A stretch of 64,000 nucleotides of DNA from Emticicia sp. C21 (GTDB lineage Bacteria > Bacteroidota > Bacteroidia > Cytophagales > Spirosomataceae). Below are positions 51,563 through 59,362 of the stretch, piece after piece. The stretch's first letter is position 1. Every line of letters starts with the position of its first letter. The stretch is taken from positions 25,301 to 89,300 of the forward strand of contig NZ_QVMT01000013.1 of NCBI RefSeq assembly GCF_003418935.1. The letters are read 5' to 3'. The translations under genes and the position numbers were made by a program. Below the pieces are notes generated by a model. That model ran no database searches. It was not told where the DNA came from and saw nothing but the letters and a program-made list of their open reading frames with translations.

Positions 51563-53497
51563 TTATTTTGTGTCAGTCCGGAAAGGAGAAGCCGGTAAGC
51601 CTTCCTGATTGTATAAATTGGCAGTATCAGGATTATCAGCCCATGCATAACGAACTGCTACCGGGTTCGCAACTGCATCGCTCCATACTTCTACTTTATC
51701 TCCCTTGATTTCAGCTTTTGCCCACACAAATTTTTTATCTGGGCCTGCTATAGCAAATTGCTTTAATTCTGATCCACCTTTAACGATAAGTCCACTACCT
51801 ACATTTGAGAATTTAACGATAATCCTATTCTTCTTTATCTCTATTGAACTATAAATTGGCCCTGAAAACACGATATTTTTATCCTGATAAGCTATTTTCT
51901 TAGCTGCTAAGGCTAATCTCTTACCTACATCCTCTTTATTTAATGGGTGAATATCGTTCCATTCACCAGCATCAATTATTACAGCCATTCCGGTTTCAGG
52001 CATATTCAATGTTTGCAATTGGGCTTCCCTTAGCTCCGCCCAAAGACTTTCAGAGGGTTGTGTTTTAGGTTTGAGGTAATTGGCTAATTGTACATAAAGA
52101 AATGGGAAATCGCCTTGATTCCATTTCTGACGCCAATCCCTTATCATCGTCGAAAAAAGCTGATGGTAATCTTTAGGTGTTGGCACATTTGCCTCCCCCT
52201 GATACCATATTACTCCTTTGATTGTATAGTTAGTTAAAGGAGCTATCATACTATTATAAATTCCTACGGGTTTATACTGGAAAAATGTCGAAGCAGGCAA
52301 TGGTTCAGCGGCTGCCCCTAGTTTATATTGCCAGTTTCCTTTTAAATCTATTGATTCATCGCCAACTCTAATCTCATAATTTTTGTCCTGAATGAAACCA
52401 CCAATACCTGAAACATTTATTACCCTGACTACAATGATGTTCTTGCCTGGCTTTAGAATATCTTTGGCAATTTCATATCGCCTCGGTGGGTATTGATAAC
52501 CCGTTGATCCAACAAACCTACCATTTACATAAACTGAATCGCTATCAACAATTCTTCCAAGGAAAAATTTAGCGGTTTTACCTGCCATTGATTGCGGCAT
52601 ATCAATTTCCTTTCTAAACCAAACTACTCCATTTGTATTTTTAAGACCAGCCTGTTCCCAAAACCCAGGCAAGTTCATAGTCTGCCACGATGAGGCATCA
52701 TAATCTGTTTCAAACCACTTTTTCGGACCATTCAAACCCGCATCATTATTCCGGAGCTTTGTATACCAATGATTTGTATTTGATGCTTCTACCTTACGAA
52801 CCTTACTGATATATGAGCTATCTTTCATTTGTTCAACTATCGACATATACTTTGGGAAAGACTTTAACCCATCTTCACTAATCCATGCTTCTACTGGAGT
52901 TCCCCCAACACTTGCATTAATTAAACCAATGGGAACATGATATTTTTCAAATAGGTCTTTAGCAAAGAAAAAACCTGTTGCAGTAAATTTCAGAATATTT
53001 TCAGGCGTTGCGGCTTCCCAACGTCCAGCAGGTAAATCATCCAAAGGTTTGTAAAAATTGTATAAGGTCGGAATAAAGAAATGGCGTATTAATGGATTGT
53101 TAGTCTTGGCAATTATCTCCGCATATTTTTCTTTTACTCGCTCTATTGGTAAAACCATATTAGACTGTCCAGAGCAAACCCAAACTTCACCAACCAAAAT
53201 ATCCTTTATCTTAAGTTGATTTTCACCCGAAATCCCCATTTCAAAGGGTCCTCCAGCTTTCGGGGTGGCTAATATAATTAACCACTTACCATCATCATTA
53301 GTGATAGTTTCGTATGTTTGATTATTGAATTGCAGCCTGATACCTTCCCCGGCCTTTGCCCAACCCCAAACTTTTACACGGGTATTTTGCTGCAAAACCA
53401 TCCCATCACTGATTAATCGTGGAAGTTTTACTTTAGCTAAGGATTGTTGAATTGTGAGGATTAAACTTAAAACAAAAAGTTTCTTAATAAATTTCAT
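51563..53497 (-). CDS. Sialate O-acetylesterase family protein (SGNH, probable xylan acetylesterase)
   Basis: Secreted SGNH-type carbohydrate esterase of 644 aa with signal peptide (KKLFVLSLILTIQQSLA). An N-terminal beta domain precedes the catalytic block with Ser112 in SGQSNM; a jelly-roll insertion like those of GH2 enzymes (WFRKEIDMPQ and VYVNGRFVG) occupies about 290-400; the oxyanion block IWYQGEANV and the catalytic Asp-His pair in GEWNDIHPLNKEDVG follow. Proteins of this family deacetylate sialic acids or plant glycans; in this xylan context acetyl-xylan is the likely substrate. First gene of the esterase-uxuA-hydrolase-GH67-SDR run. Confidence 0.9.
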   Translation of the reverse strand: MKFIKKLFVLSLILTIQQSLAKVKLPRLISDGMVLQQNTRVKVWGWAKAGEGIRLQFNNQTYETITNDDGKWLIILATPKAGGPFEMGISGENQLKIKDILVGEVWVCSGQSNMVLPIERVKEKYAEIIAKTNNPLIRHFFIPTLYNFYKPLDDLPAGRWEAATPENILKFTATGFFFAKDLFEKYHVPIGLINASVGGTPVEAWISEDGLKSFPKYMSIVEQMKDSSYISKVRKVEASNTNHWYTKLRNNDAGLNGPKKWFETDYDASSWQTMNLPGFWEQAGLKNTNGVVWFRKEIDMPQSMAGKTAKFFLGRIVDSDSVYVNGRFVGSTGYQYPPRRYEIAKDILKPGKNIIVVRVINVSGIGGFIQDKNYEIRVGDESIDLKGNWQYKLGAAAEPLPASTFFQYKPVGIYNSMIAPLTNYTIKGVIWYQGEANVPTPKDYHQLFSTMIRDWRQKWNQGDFPFLYVQLANYLKPKTQPSESLWAELREAQLQTLNMPETGMAVIIDAGEWNDIHPLNKEDVGKRLALAAKKIAYQDKNIVFSGPIYSSIEIKKNRIIVKFSNVGSGLIVKGGSELKQFAIAGPDKKFVWAKAEIKGDKVEVWSDAVANPVAVRYAWADNPDTANLYNQEGLPASPFRTDTK

Positions 53498-53538
53498 GTC
53501 TAATTTTTTATATTAATTATGCAATTTATAAAAAATGA

Positions 53539-53559
53539 GGGTGGTTAATACGACCACCC
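53539..53559 (-). promoter_or_regulatory. Hairpin in the leader of the esterase gene (possible attenuator)
   Basis: Inverted repeat GGGTGGT (53539-53545) / ACCACCC (53553-53559), 7-bp arms and a 7-base loop, 42 bases before the esterase start. On the minus strand it is followed by TCATTTTTTATAA, like an intrinsic terminator, which would make it an attenuator; an operator is equally possible. A TACATTTTG close to the -7 consensus lies just upstream on that strand. Confidence 0.35.
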
Positions 53560-53681
53560 GACATTTTAAAATAAACAAAATGTATGAAAATAAATTAATA
53601 AAAAATTAGGTTAATGTTTCAACAATACTTGCGCATAATTCCTGCTTTTCTCAAGTATTATGTATTTTTTTCATACTTTTG

Positions 53682-53778
53682 AATGTTTTGTTTGAATTGG
53701 TTTTCTGAGCAAAACATTGCTTGTCAATCGCGATAAGTAGTAGTAGTCAGTTGTGTTGCAGCACAACTGACTTTTTTT
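53682..53778 (+). ncRNA. Candidate small RNA in the esterase-LacI gap
   Basis: A plus-strand intrinsic terminator, AGTCAGTTGTG (53745-53755) / CACAACTGACT (53762-53772) plus seven T, stands where no plus-strand gene precedes it: every gene from 36430 to 53497 is on the minus strand. Upstream lie a second perfect stem AATGTTTTG (53682-53690) / CAAAACATT (53710-53718), the palindrome ATCGCGAT (53728-53735), and the consensus -7 box TACTTTTG (53674-53681). An RNA of about 90-100 nt is therefore plausible. The exact 5' end is uncertain because the -7 box would place it inside the first stem. No -33 element is clear and I recognise no known RNA family. Confidence 0.35.
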
Positions 53779-54003
53779 GTTTACTCGGGTTATAATTACA
53801 TCATAGTTCCGGGAATTTGAGGGAGATTAAAAATCAGCTTAAAATCAGTTACCCCTTAAAAAAGTACAATCATCAACCTATTTCCTTCGTCTAAAGATTT
53901 CTTTAAGCTTTAATCAATCTTTCAACCCTCCGAGAATATTACATCACTTTATTGTATTAAAAAAAGATTTTACTGTCTATTTTTAACATAGAAAGAACAA
54001 TAT

Positions 54004-54037
54004 CTATCGGTCTCGTTTTCGGAAACGTTTGCGATAG
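54004..54037 (+). promoter_or_regulatory. LacI-type operator upstream of the repressor gene
   Basis: AAACGTTT (54023-54030) within GGAAACGTTTGCG has the central CG palindrome typical of LacI-family operators, and the outer pair CTATCG (54004-54009) / CGATAG (54032-54037) encloses it. It lies 120 bases before the repressor start, suggesting autoregulation and possibly shared control of the divergent xylan genes. The rest of 53779-54156 is AT-rich with nothing else I can name. Confidence 0.45.
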
Positions 54038-54156
54038 TTTATTAAAACTTGTAATATTTATAAATTTTTAGGATATTGGTTAATAATTAGTCACTATCAC
54101 TGGAAAATAAAAATTTCCAAAACTCAAACCCTGAATATTAAAAAAGTATAATTTTA

Positions 54157-55326
54157 ATGACTCCTTGTATTAAATGCGGAAGCGTAGAAAACATCGTTCG
54201 TTCTGGCTTTATCAGAGGGAAACAGCGAATGCATTGCAAAGCATGTAATCTTTATTTTACGATCAACCCTCCGAATGAGTCTTCAAATAAAAAACCGCAT
54301 CAGACCACTATAATTGATATTGCCAAAGCATTGGGTATTTCGCCTTCTACCGTTTCACGAGCCTTGAATAAAAGCAATGAAATCAATGATAATACCCGGC
54401 AGGAGATATTAAGGGTGGCAAATGAGTTAGATTATCGTCCGAATTTTCTGGCTCAAAGCCTCAATAGAGGTGAAACACATACCATTGGGGTGATTATACC
54501 GGATATTCAACGACCTTTTTTTGCCGGAGTTGTAGCAGGAATACAAAAGGTGGCAACAGAAGCTGGTTACAGGGTAATGATTTGTCAATCTAATGAATCA
54601 CATCATACTGAAACATTGAATGTTCAAGCCTTGGTGGCAAGCCGGGTAGATGGGCTTCTGATTAGTCATTCAAAAGAAACTAACTCTTTTGAACACGTAA
54701 AACTTCAACTAAAAAAAGGCGTTCCGATTGTCCATTTTGATAGAGTTTGCAATGAAGTAGACACAGCAAAGGTAATACAAGAGGACTTTTCAGGAGGATT
54801 TGCACTTGTTGAACACTTAATCCTGCAAGGTTATAAACGAATAGCTGTTTTTGCAGGCCCAACAGATTTATTGATCAGCAAAGCACGAATTGATGGATAT
54901 AGGGCAGCTCATTTAAAATATGGACTTACTATTGATGAAGACTTAATCTATCATGGCAACTTTGGTAAAGATGAAGCAGAAAAAGCGTTAGATTATTGGC
55001 TGAGTTTATCACAAAAACCTGACAGTATTTTTACAATACATTATGCGAATGGTATTGAAATGATAATGGCTCTGAAAGAGAGGAATATTAGTATTCCTGA
55101 GGATATAGGAATCGTAGCCTTTGGTGATGAACTGATAGCTTCGCTAATTGAACCTTCACTCACAGTTTTTCACCAGTTTCCCTTTACAATCGGAGAAACA
55201 GCCGCAACCCTGTTGATTGAGAATATCATTAATAAAGATTCTTTTATTCCGCACACAAAGGTGGTAAAAGGTGAATTGATTATCAGAAAATCATCTTTGA
55301 GAAATCGAACACTAACCAATAGTTAA
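54157..55326 (+). CDS. LacI family transcriptional regulator with N-terminal zinc ribbon
   Basis: Sugar-responsive repressor or activator of 389 aa. Residues 1-35 form a C4 zinc ribbon, CIKC (Cys4, Cys7) and CKAC (Cys27, Cys30), of the kind found in IS1-type transposase InsA proteins; this is unusual for LacI proteins. A linker leads to the LacI helix-turn-helix (TIIDIAKALGISPSTVSRAL, about 49-68) and hinge RPNFLAQSLN, then the periplasmic-binding-like sensor domain (TIGVIIPDIQRPFFAGVV onward), ending with IIRKSSLRN. It is divergent from the esterase-uxuA-GH67 genes, so it probably controls them in response to a xylan- or uronate-derived ligand. Confidence 0.92.
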   Translation: MTPCIKCGSVENIVRSGFIRGKQRMHCKACNLYFTINPPNESSNKKPHQTTIIDIAKALGISPSTVSRALNKSNEINDNTRQEILRVANELDYRPNFLAQSLNRGETHTIGVIIPDIQRPFFAGVVAGIQKVATEAGYRVMICQSNESHHTETLNVQALVASRVDGLLISHSKETNSFEHVKLQLKKGVPIVHFDRVCNEVDTAKVIQEDFSGGFALVEHLILQGYKRIAVFAGPTDLLISKARIDGYRAAHLKYGLTIDEDLIYHGNFGKDEAEKALDYWLSLSQKPDSIFTIHYANGIEMIMALKERNISIPEDIGIVAFGDELIASLIEPSLTVFHQFPFTIGETAATLLIENIINKDSFIPHTKVVKGELIIRKSSLRNRTLTNS

Positions 55327-55329
55327 AAT

Positions 55330-56202
55330 TTATACGTAGGTCTTGGTACCTGCATAATTCTCTCTGAATTCTTTGGGAGTACAGGCATGCTTTTTCTTGA
55401 AGATGCGATTAAAATAAGATAAGTTATTGAAACCACATTTAAAAGAAACCTCGGCTATGGTATAAGTTGTATCAATCAGGAAGCGGGAAGCATGCCCCAG
55501 ACGGATATCATTCAGGCTATCAACAAAAGTTTTGCCTGTGCGCTTTTTAATGAACCGACTAAAACTTACTTCTGCCATATTTACAATTTTTGCTATATCG
55601 GCTAATGAAATGTCTTTATCATAGTTAGTTCTCATATACTCAAAAGCTCTTTCGATTCGGCGGCTATTGAAATTGACATTATCATGAACAAAAGTACTGC
55701 TTGTAAGTAATCTGGTATTTTTTGAAACAGAGAGTTCATGAAGAATAGAGATTAGCTCCATTACTGAATCAAAACCACTTTTCTGGCTCAGTGAAATCAG
55801 GCGTGGGCGTATCTGCAGGATGGTTTCGCTGGAGAATGAAATAGCTCTTGCCGAGCGTTCAAGTAAGGAACGAATAAAACTCAGTTGATTTCTTTTCAGA
55901 AATTTTTCATCAAATAAATCTTTATGGAATTGAATGGTAATTTCGTGAATGTCCTTTTTCTTCGATTCGTAATTCAACCAGCTATGCGGTACGTTAGAGC
56001 CTACCAACACCAACTCTAATTCATCAATGATTTCGATATTATCTCCGATAATGCGCTTGGCACCCTTCGCATTTTCTATAAAATTTAGTTCAAACTCTTC
56101 ATGAAAATGGATTGGGAAATCGAAATTACTCTTGTGTCTATCAAAAACCATGAAACAATCATTTGCAGTCAACGGAGTTATTTCATGATAAATATTACTC
56201 AT
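55330..56202 (-). CDS. AraC family transcriptional regulator
   Basis: Transcription factor of about 290 aa from ATG 56202; a longer frame to 56241 adds thirteen unlikely residues. A cupin-like sensor part (FPIHFHEEFELNFIENAKG, GSNVPHSW) is followed by the AraC DNA-binding domain with helix-turn-helix units ISLADIAKIVNMAEVSFSR and YTIAEVSFKCGFNNLSYFN, ending FKKKHACTPKEFR. The sensor pattern HFHxEFEL...GSxxPH is shared with the regulator at 58443-59294, so the two are related. It converges with the LacI gene, with 3 bases between stops, and lies upstream of the aldo/keto reductase region. Confidence 0.9.
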   Translation of the reverse strand: MSNIYHEITPLTANDCFMVFDRHKSNFDFPIHFHEEFELNFIENAKGAKRIIGDNIEIIDELELVLVGSNVPHSWLNYESKKKDIHEITIQFHKDLFDEKFLKRNQLSFIRSLLERSARAISFSSETILQIRPRLISLSQKSGFDSVMELISILHELSVSKNTRLLTSSTFVHDNVNFNSRRIERAFEYMRTNYDKDISLADIAKIVNMAEVSFSRFIKKRTGKTFVDSLNDIRLGHASRFLIDTTYTIAEVSFKCGFNNLSYFNRIFKKKHACTPKEFRENYAGTKTYV

Positions 56203-56431
56203 TTCTAATAATAGGACTTGGTTATGGTTTGGGCAAAGCACAAAAATATTCTTTTATAAGAATATCTATACAAATTATTTCAATTTTAATATTTACTATA
56301 GTTATTTAGTGATTGATGAGATACATTGGCGTGTTAATTATTATCAGTAAAGGCATTTTTATAAAAGCAATCAATGTATTAAAATGGCTTTAACATATAC
56401 CCATAACAAAATCAACAAATCTTATCAAATT

Positions 56432-57253
56432 TTAAAGCAATTCCATAGGGTCATCTACTACTCTGAAGTTTTCATTAAAACTATTGATATAAGCCATATC
56501 CTGTTCACTGATTTCAAAATCAAAAACATCAAAATTCTCTTTAAGCCTTTCTAAATTTGATGATTTAGGAATCGTAGAAACCCCTGATTGCAGAGCCCAT
56601 CGCAAAATAATCTGGGCAGATGTTTTCTGATATTTTTCAGCTACACGCAAAAGCTTGGGGTCAGCCATACGCTGCCCTCTTACTAAAGGAGAATAGGCCT
56701 GCAACTGAATTTTTCTTTCCCGGCAATATTTCAACAAATCTTCCAGATAAAGATAAGGACTAAATTCAACCTGATTTACCATTGGCACTTCTGTAGCTTC
56801 CAGACTTAATTCCTCCAGAAATGGGATGAGATAGTTAGCAACCCCGATAGCTCTTATCCTACCCTCATGGTACAATCTTTCGAGTGCTTTCCAGGTAAAT
56901 TTTCGGGTATATTTAATTGGCCAATGTACCAGATAAAGGTCAACGTAATCAAGATTTAGCTTTTGCAAACTTACATCAAAGGCTTTCAGTGTTTTTTCAT
57001 AGCCCTGGTCACCATTATTGACTTTTGTAGTAATGAAAAGGTCTTTCCTATCAATATTACTTTTCAGGACAGCATTGCCGATTTCAGTTTCATTGCGATA
57101 CATACTGGCTGTATCAATCAGGCGGTAACCAGTTTCCAAAGCCCATAAAACCGCCTGTTCGGCTTCTTGTTTGTACATATCATATACACCAAGTCCCAGC
57201 AATGGCATTTGCACACCATTGTTGAGACTTGTCATCAATTGTTGATTTTGCAT
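56432..57253 (-). CDS. Aldo/keto reductase
   Basis: NADPH-dependent carbonyl reductase of 273 aa, AKR5-like (2,5-diketo-D-gluconate reductase type). The catalytic tetrad is visible: Asp in RLIDTASMY with Tyr four to five residues later, Lys in FITTKVNN and His in YLVHWPIK. The substrate loop and C-terminal IPKSSNLERLKENFDVFDF are typical of the family. It follows the dioxygenase gene with 3 bases between and belongs to one operon with it. The substrate is unknown; a sugar or sugar acid is plausible given the surrounding genes. Confidence 0.92.
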   Translation of the reverse strand: MQNQQLMTSLNNGVQMPLLGLGVYDMYKQEAEQAVLWALETGYRLIDTASMYRNETEIGNAVLKSNIDRKDLFITTKVNNGDQGYEKTLKAFDVSLQKLNLDYVDLYLVHWPIKYTRKFTWKALERLYHEGRIRAIGVANYLIPFLEELSLEATEVPMVNQVEFSPYLYLEDLLKYCRERKIQLQAYSPLVRGQRMADPKLLRVAEKYQKTSAQIILRWALQSGVSTIPKSSNLERLKENFDVFDFEISEQDMAYINSFNENFRVVDDPMELL

Positions 57254-57256
57254 ATT

Positions 57257-58267
57257 CTACCAATTTTTCAATCCTAAAAGTTTTTCGCCTAAATCATTTA
57301 ACTCTGCCACCTCATATTTTGTTTGCTCCCAATTCCGTGGGTCACCGGGGAACGCATAACCCTCTGGTGCTATGCGGTTTTTCCATGAATTGATACGCCA
57401 TTGACGAAGGCCTTCGTTATCTTCTTCTGCCGGCATCATAGATATGTATTGAGCAATGCGCACCTTATCAGCAGAACGGTTTGGTCTGATACCGTGTGGT
57501 TGGCTACTATTGAAAATCATCAAATCGCCTGCCTCTAATTTCACTTTTACCAACTTGTCTTCAAAGCCTGTAGTATCAGGTTTGAAATGGTTTCTATCTT
57601 CAGGTTGTGTTAATTTCCACGTATCATAAGTACGGAATAGCTCTGGTATACATTGGAAACCTCCCATGTTTTCATCAGTCTGATCGGCTAAAGCTAACAC
57701 CCCTTGTACATTTTGCGGTTTGGTTTCAGGGTCATAATCCCAATGGATAAAGCCTTTAAACTCATCTTGTGGACGTAGTGGAAAATTCAGATTGGCTCTG
57801 TCTATCGTTACCCATAGTTTTTCTGTGCCCCAAATATCAACAAAGGCATCGTATACTCTTTGCATCTGGCGATTGTTCCACAAATGTTGATTATTGTATA
57901 CCTCTACCATACCGCTTCCAATCAGTTCCTTCATCTGCATATCTGCTCTTGGAGCCGTATACCAGGTTTCGGGATTATTAGCATCTTTCTCTTCAAACTC
58001 CCAAATAAATTTAGCCGTTTCAAGAGCTTGTTCTCTTGGAACTGCATTTTTAATGATAATATACCCATTATGAATCCAGAAATCCCAATCTTCTTCACTC
58101 AACACTCTTAAAGGTTTACCATTTGAACGGTCATTGAGTTTAATGGCACTGCTTGTGGCAGTAGAAGGATTACCGGGAATATCTTTATGTGCTTCGTTTT
58201 GTTTCGCTTGTATTACTGCCATGGTTGGAGCCATAGTAGGAATCATGGTCTGCTGTTCAAGTTCCAT
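57257..58267 (-). CDS. Phytanoyl-CoA dioxygenase (PhyH) family protein
   Basis: Fe(II)/2-oxoglutarate-dependent oxygenase-like protein. I start it at ATG 58267 (336 aa); the frame can be extended to 58408, but that would overlap the divergent regulator's 5' region. The iron facial triad is visible as HWDYD (HxD) and the distal His in SSQPHGIRPNR, whose Arg binds 2-oxoglutarate. N-terminal LSEEDWDFWIHNGYIIIKNAV is the family opening. The substrate is unknown; family members hydroxylate lipids, amino acids or other small molecules. It leads the two-gene unit with the aldo/keto reductase and is divergent from an AraC gene. Confidence 0.86.
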   Translation of the reverse strand: MELEQQTMIPTMAPTMAVIQAKQNEAHKDIPGNPSTATSSAIKLNDRSNGKPLRVLSEEDWDFWIHNGYIIIKNAVPREQALETAKFIWEFEEKDANNPETWYTAPRADMQMKELIGSGMVEVYNNQHLWNNRQMQRVYDAFVDIWGTEKLWVTIDRANLNFPLRPQDEFKGFIHWDYDPETKPQNVQGVLALADQTDENMGGFQCIPELFRTYDTWKLTQPEDRNHFKPDTTGFEDKLVKVKLEAGDLMIFNSSQPHGIRPNRSADKVRIAQYISMMPAEEDNEGLRQWRINSWKNRIAPEGYAFPGDPRNWEQTKYEVAELNDLGEKLLGLKNW

Positions 58268-58442
58268 ATATTGTGATATTTTGAATTGAAATAATGATAC
58301 AAATTTACTAGAACAAGTGATCGATTTTCTACTCCAATAATTACCATTTTTTGAACAATATTGACATTTTCTTTTTACATTTATCTGAATATTGAAAATA
58401 ATAGACAAATTACCACCAAACCAACTCTTTACCCTTCAAAAT

Positions 58443-59294
58443 ATGAAGCTAAGATTTGAAGAACTTACCCCTGACTTAGACAGTTCGTTCAGGTTAATAA
58501 TTAATCCAAGACTGAATGATGTTTTCTACTGGCATTTTCATCCTGAGTTTGAATTGGTTTATATCGAAGGTGCCAGTGGAACTCGTCATGTAGGAGAACA
58601 TATTTCCAGATTTGAGGGAAGCGACCTTGTTTTTATTGGCTCGTATATCCCACACCTTAATTTTGACTATGGTGTCAAGACCGAATGCGAAAAAGTGGTT
58701 GTGCAAATAAGGCAGGATTTTCTTGGAAATGCTTTTGCCAATATCCCTGAATTATCAGCCGTTTATCGACTTTTTGAGCAATCGAAACATGGAATAGCCT
58801 TTGGAAAAGAAACAAAATTTTTGCTAGGGGAAAGACTTAAAAACTTAAAGAACTTAGGGCATTTTGAACAATTTTTAGAGATTCTCAGCATCTTTCAGAT
58901 TTTAGCTCAAAGCAATGAAATGGTTCTGCTCCACACAAAACCGGTTGAAAATCAACACAATAAAAAAGAACAGGAACGCATGACACGCATTTATAATTTT
59001 ATAGATTCGCATTATCAGCAAAAGATTGAGGTAGAAGAAGTAGCAAGCATGTCAAACCTTAGTAAATCTGCTTTTTGCAGATACTTCAAAAAAATAACAA
59101 GGTTAACTTTTGTTGAATTCCTGAATCATTACCGAATCAATCAGGCACAGAAATTTTTGTTGTTAGATAAGAATGTAACTGAGGCTTGCTTTGAGTGTGG
59201 TTTTGAGAGTCTCTCCTACTTTAATCGGACTTTCAAGAAAGTAACTGGTGAAAATCCTTTGAGTTTTAAAAAGAAGTTTTTGAGTGAAAAATAA
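58443..59294 (+). CDS. AraC family transcriptional regulator
   Basis: Transcription factor of 283 aa from ATG 58443 (MKLRFEELTPD); an earlier ATG at 58392 would add seventeen residues that do not fit. Sensor part WHFHPEFELVYIEGASG and GSYIPHLNFDY, then the AraC domain: IEVEEVASMSNLSKSAFCR and KNVTEACFECGFESLSYFN with ending FKKVTGENPLSF. It is divergent from the PhyH-AKR unit, with 175 bases between starts, and is the likely regulator of it. Its relative at 55330-56202 lies on the other side of that unit. Confidence 0.9.
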   Translation: MKLRFEELTPDLDSSFRLIINPRLNDVFYWHFHPEFELVYIEGASGTRHVGEHISRFEGSDLVFIGSYIPHLNFDYGVKTECEKVVVQIRQDFLGNAFANIPELSAVYRLFEQSKHGIAFGKETKFLLGERLKNLKNLGHFEQFLEILSIFQILAQSNEMVLLHTKPVENQHNKKEQERMTRIYNFIDSHYQQKIEVEEVASMSNLSKSAFCRYFKKITRLTFVEFLNHYRINQAQKFLLLDKNVTEACFECGFESLSYFNRTFKKVTGENPLSFKKKFLSEK

Positions 59295-59331
59295 TAATTC
59301 AAGAAAACTTTATTCAAAGGTTTGGTTTATA

Positions 59332-59339
59332 TATTTTTG
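59332..59339 (+). promoter_or_regulatory. -7 promoter element of the repeat-protein gene
   Basis: TATTTTTG matches TAnnTTTG and lies 23 bases before the start codon at 59363. No clear -33 TTG is seen at the expected distance. Confidence 0.35.
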
Positions 59340-59362
59340 CAAAAACTGACTAAAAACGTTTC

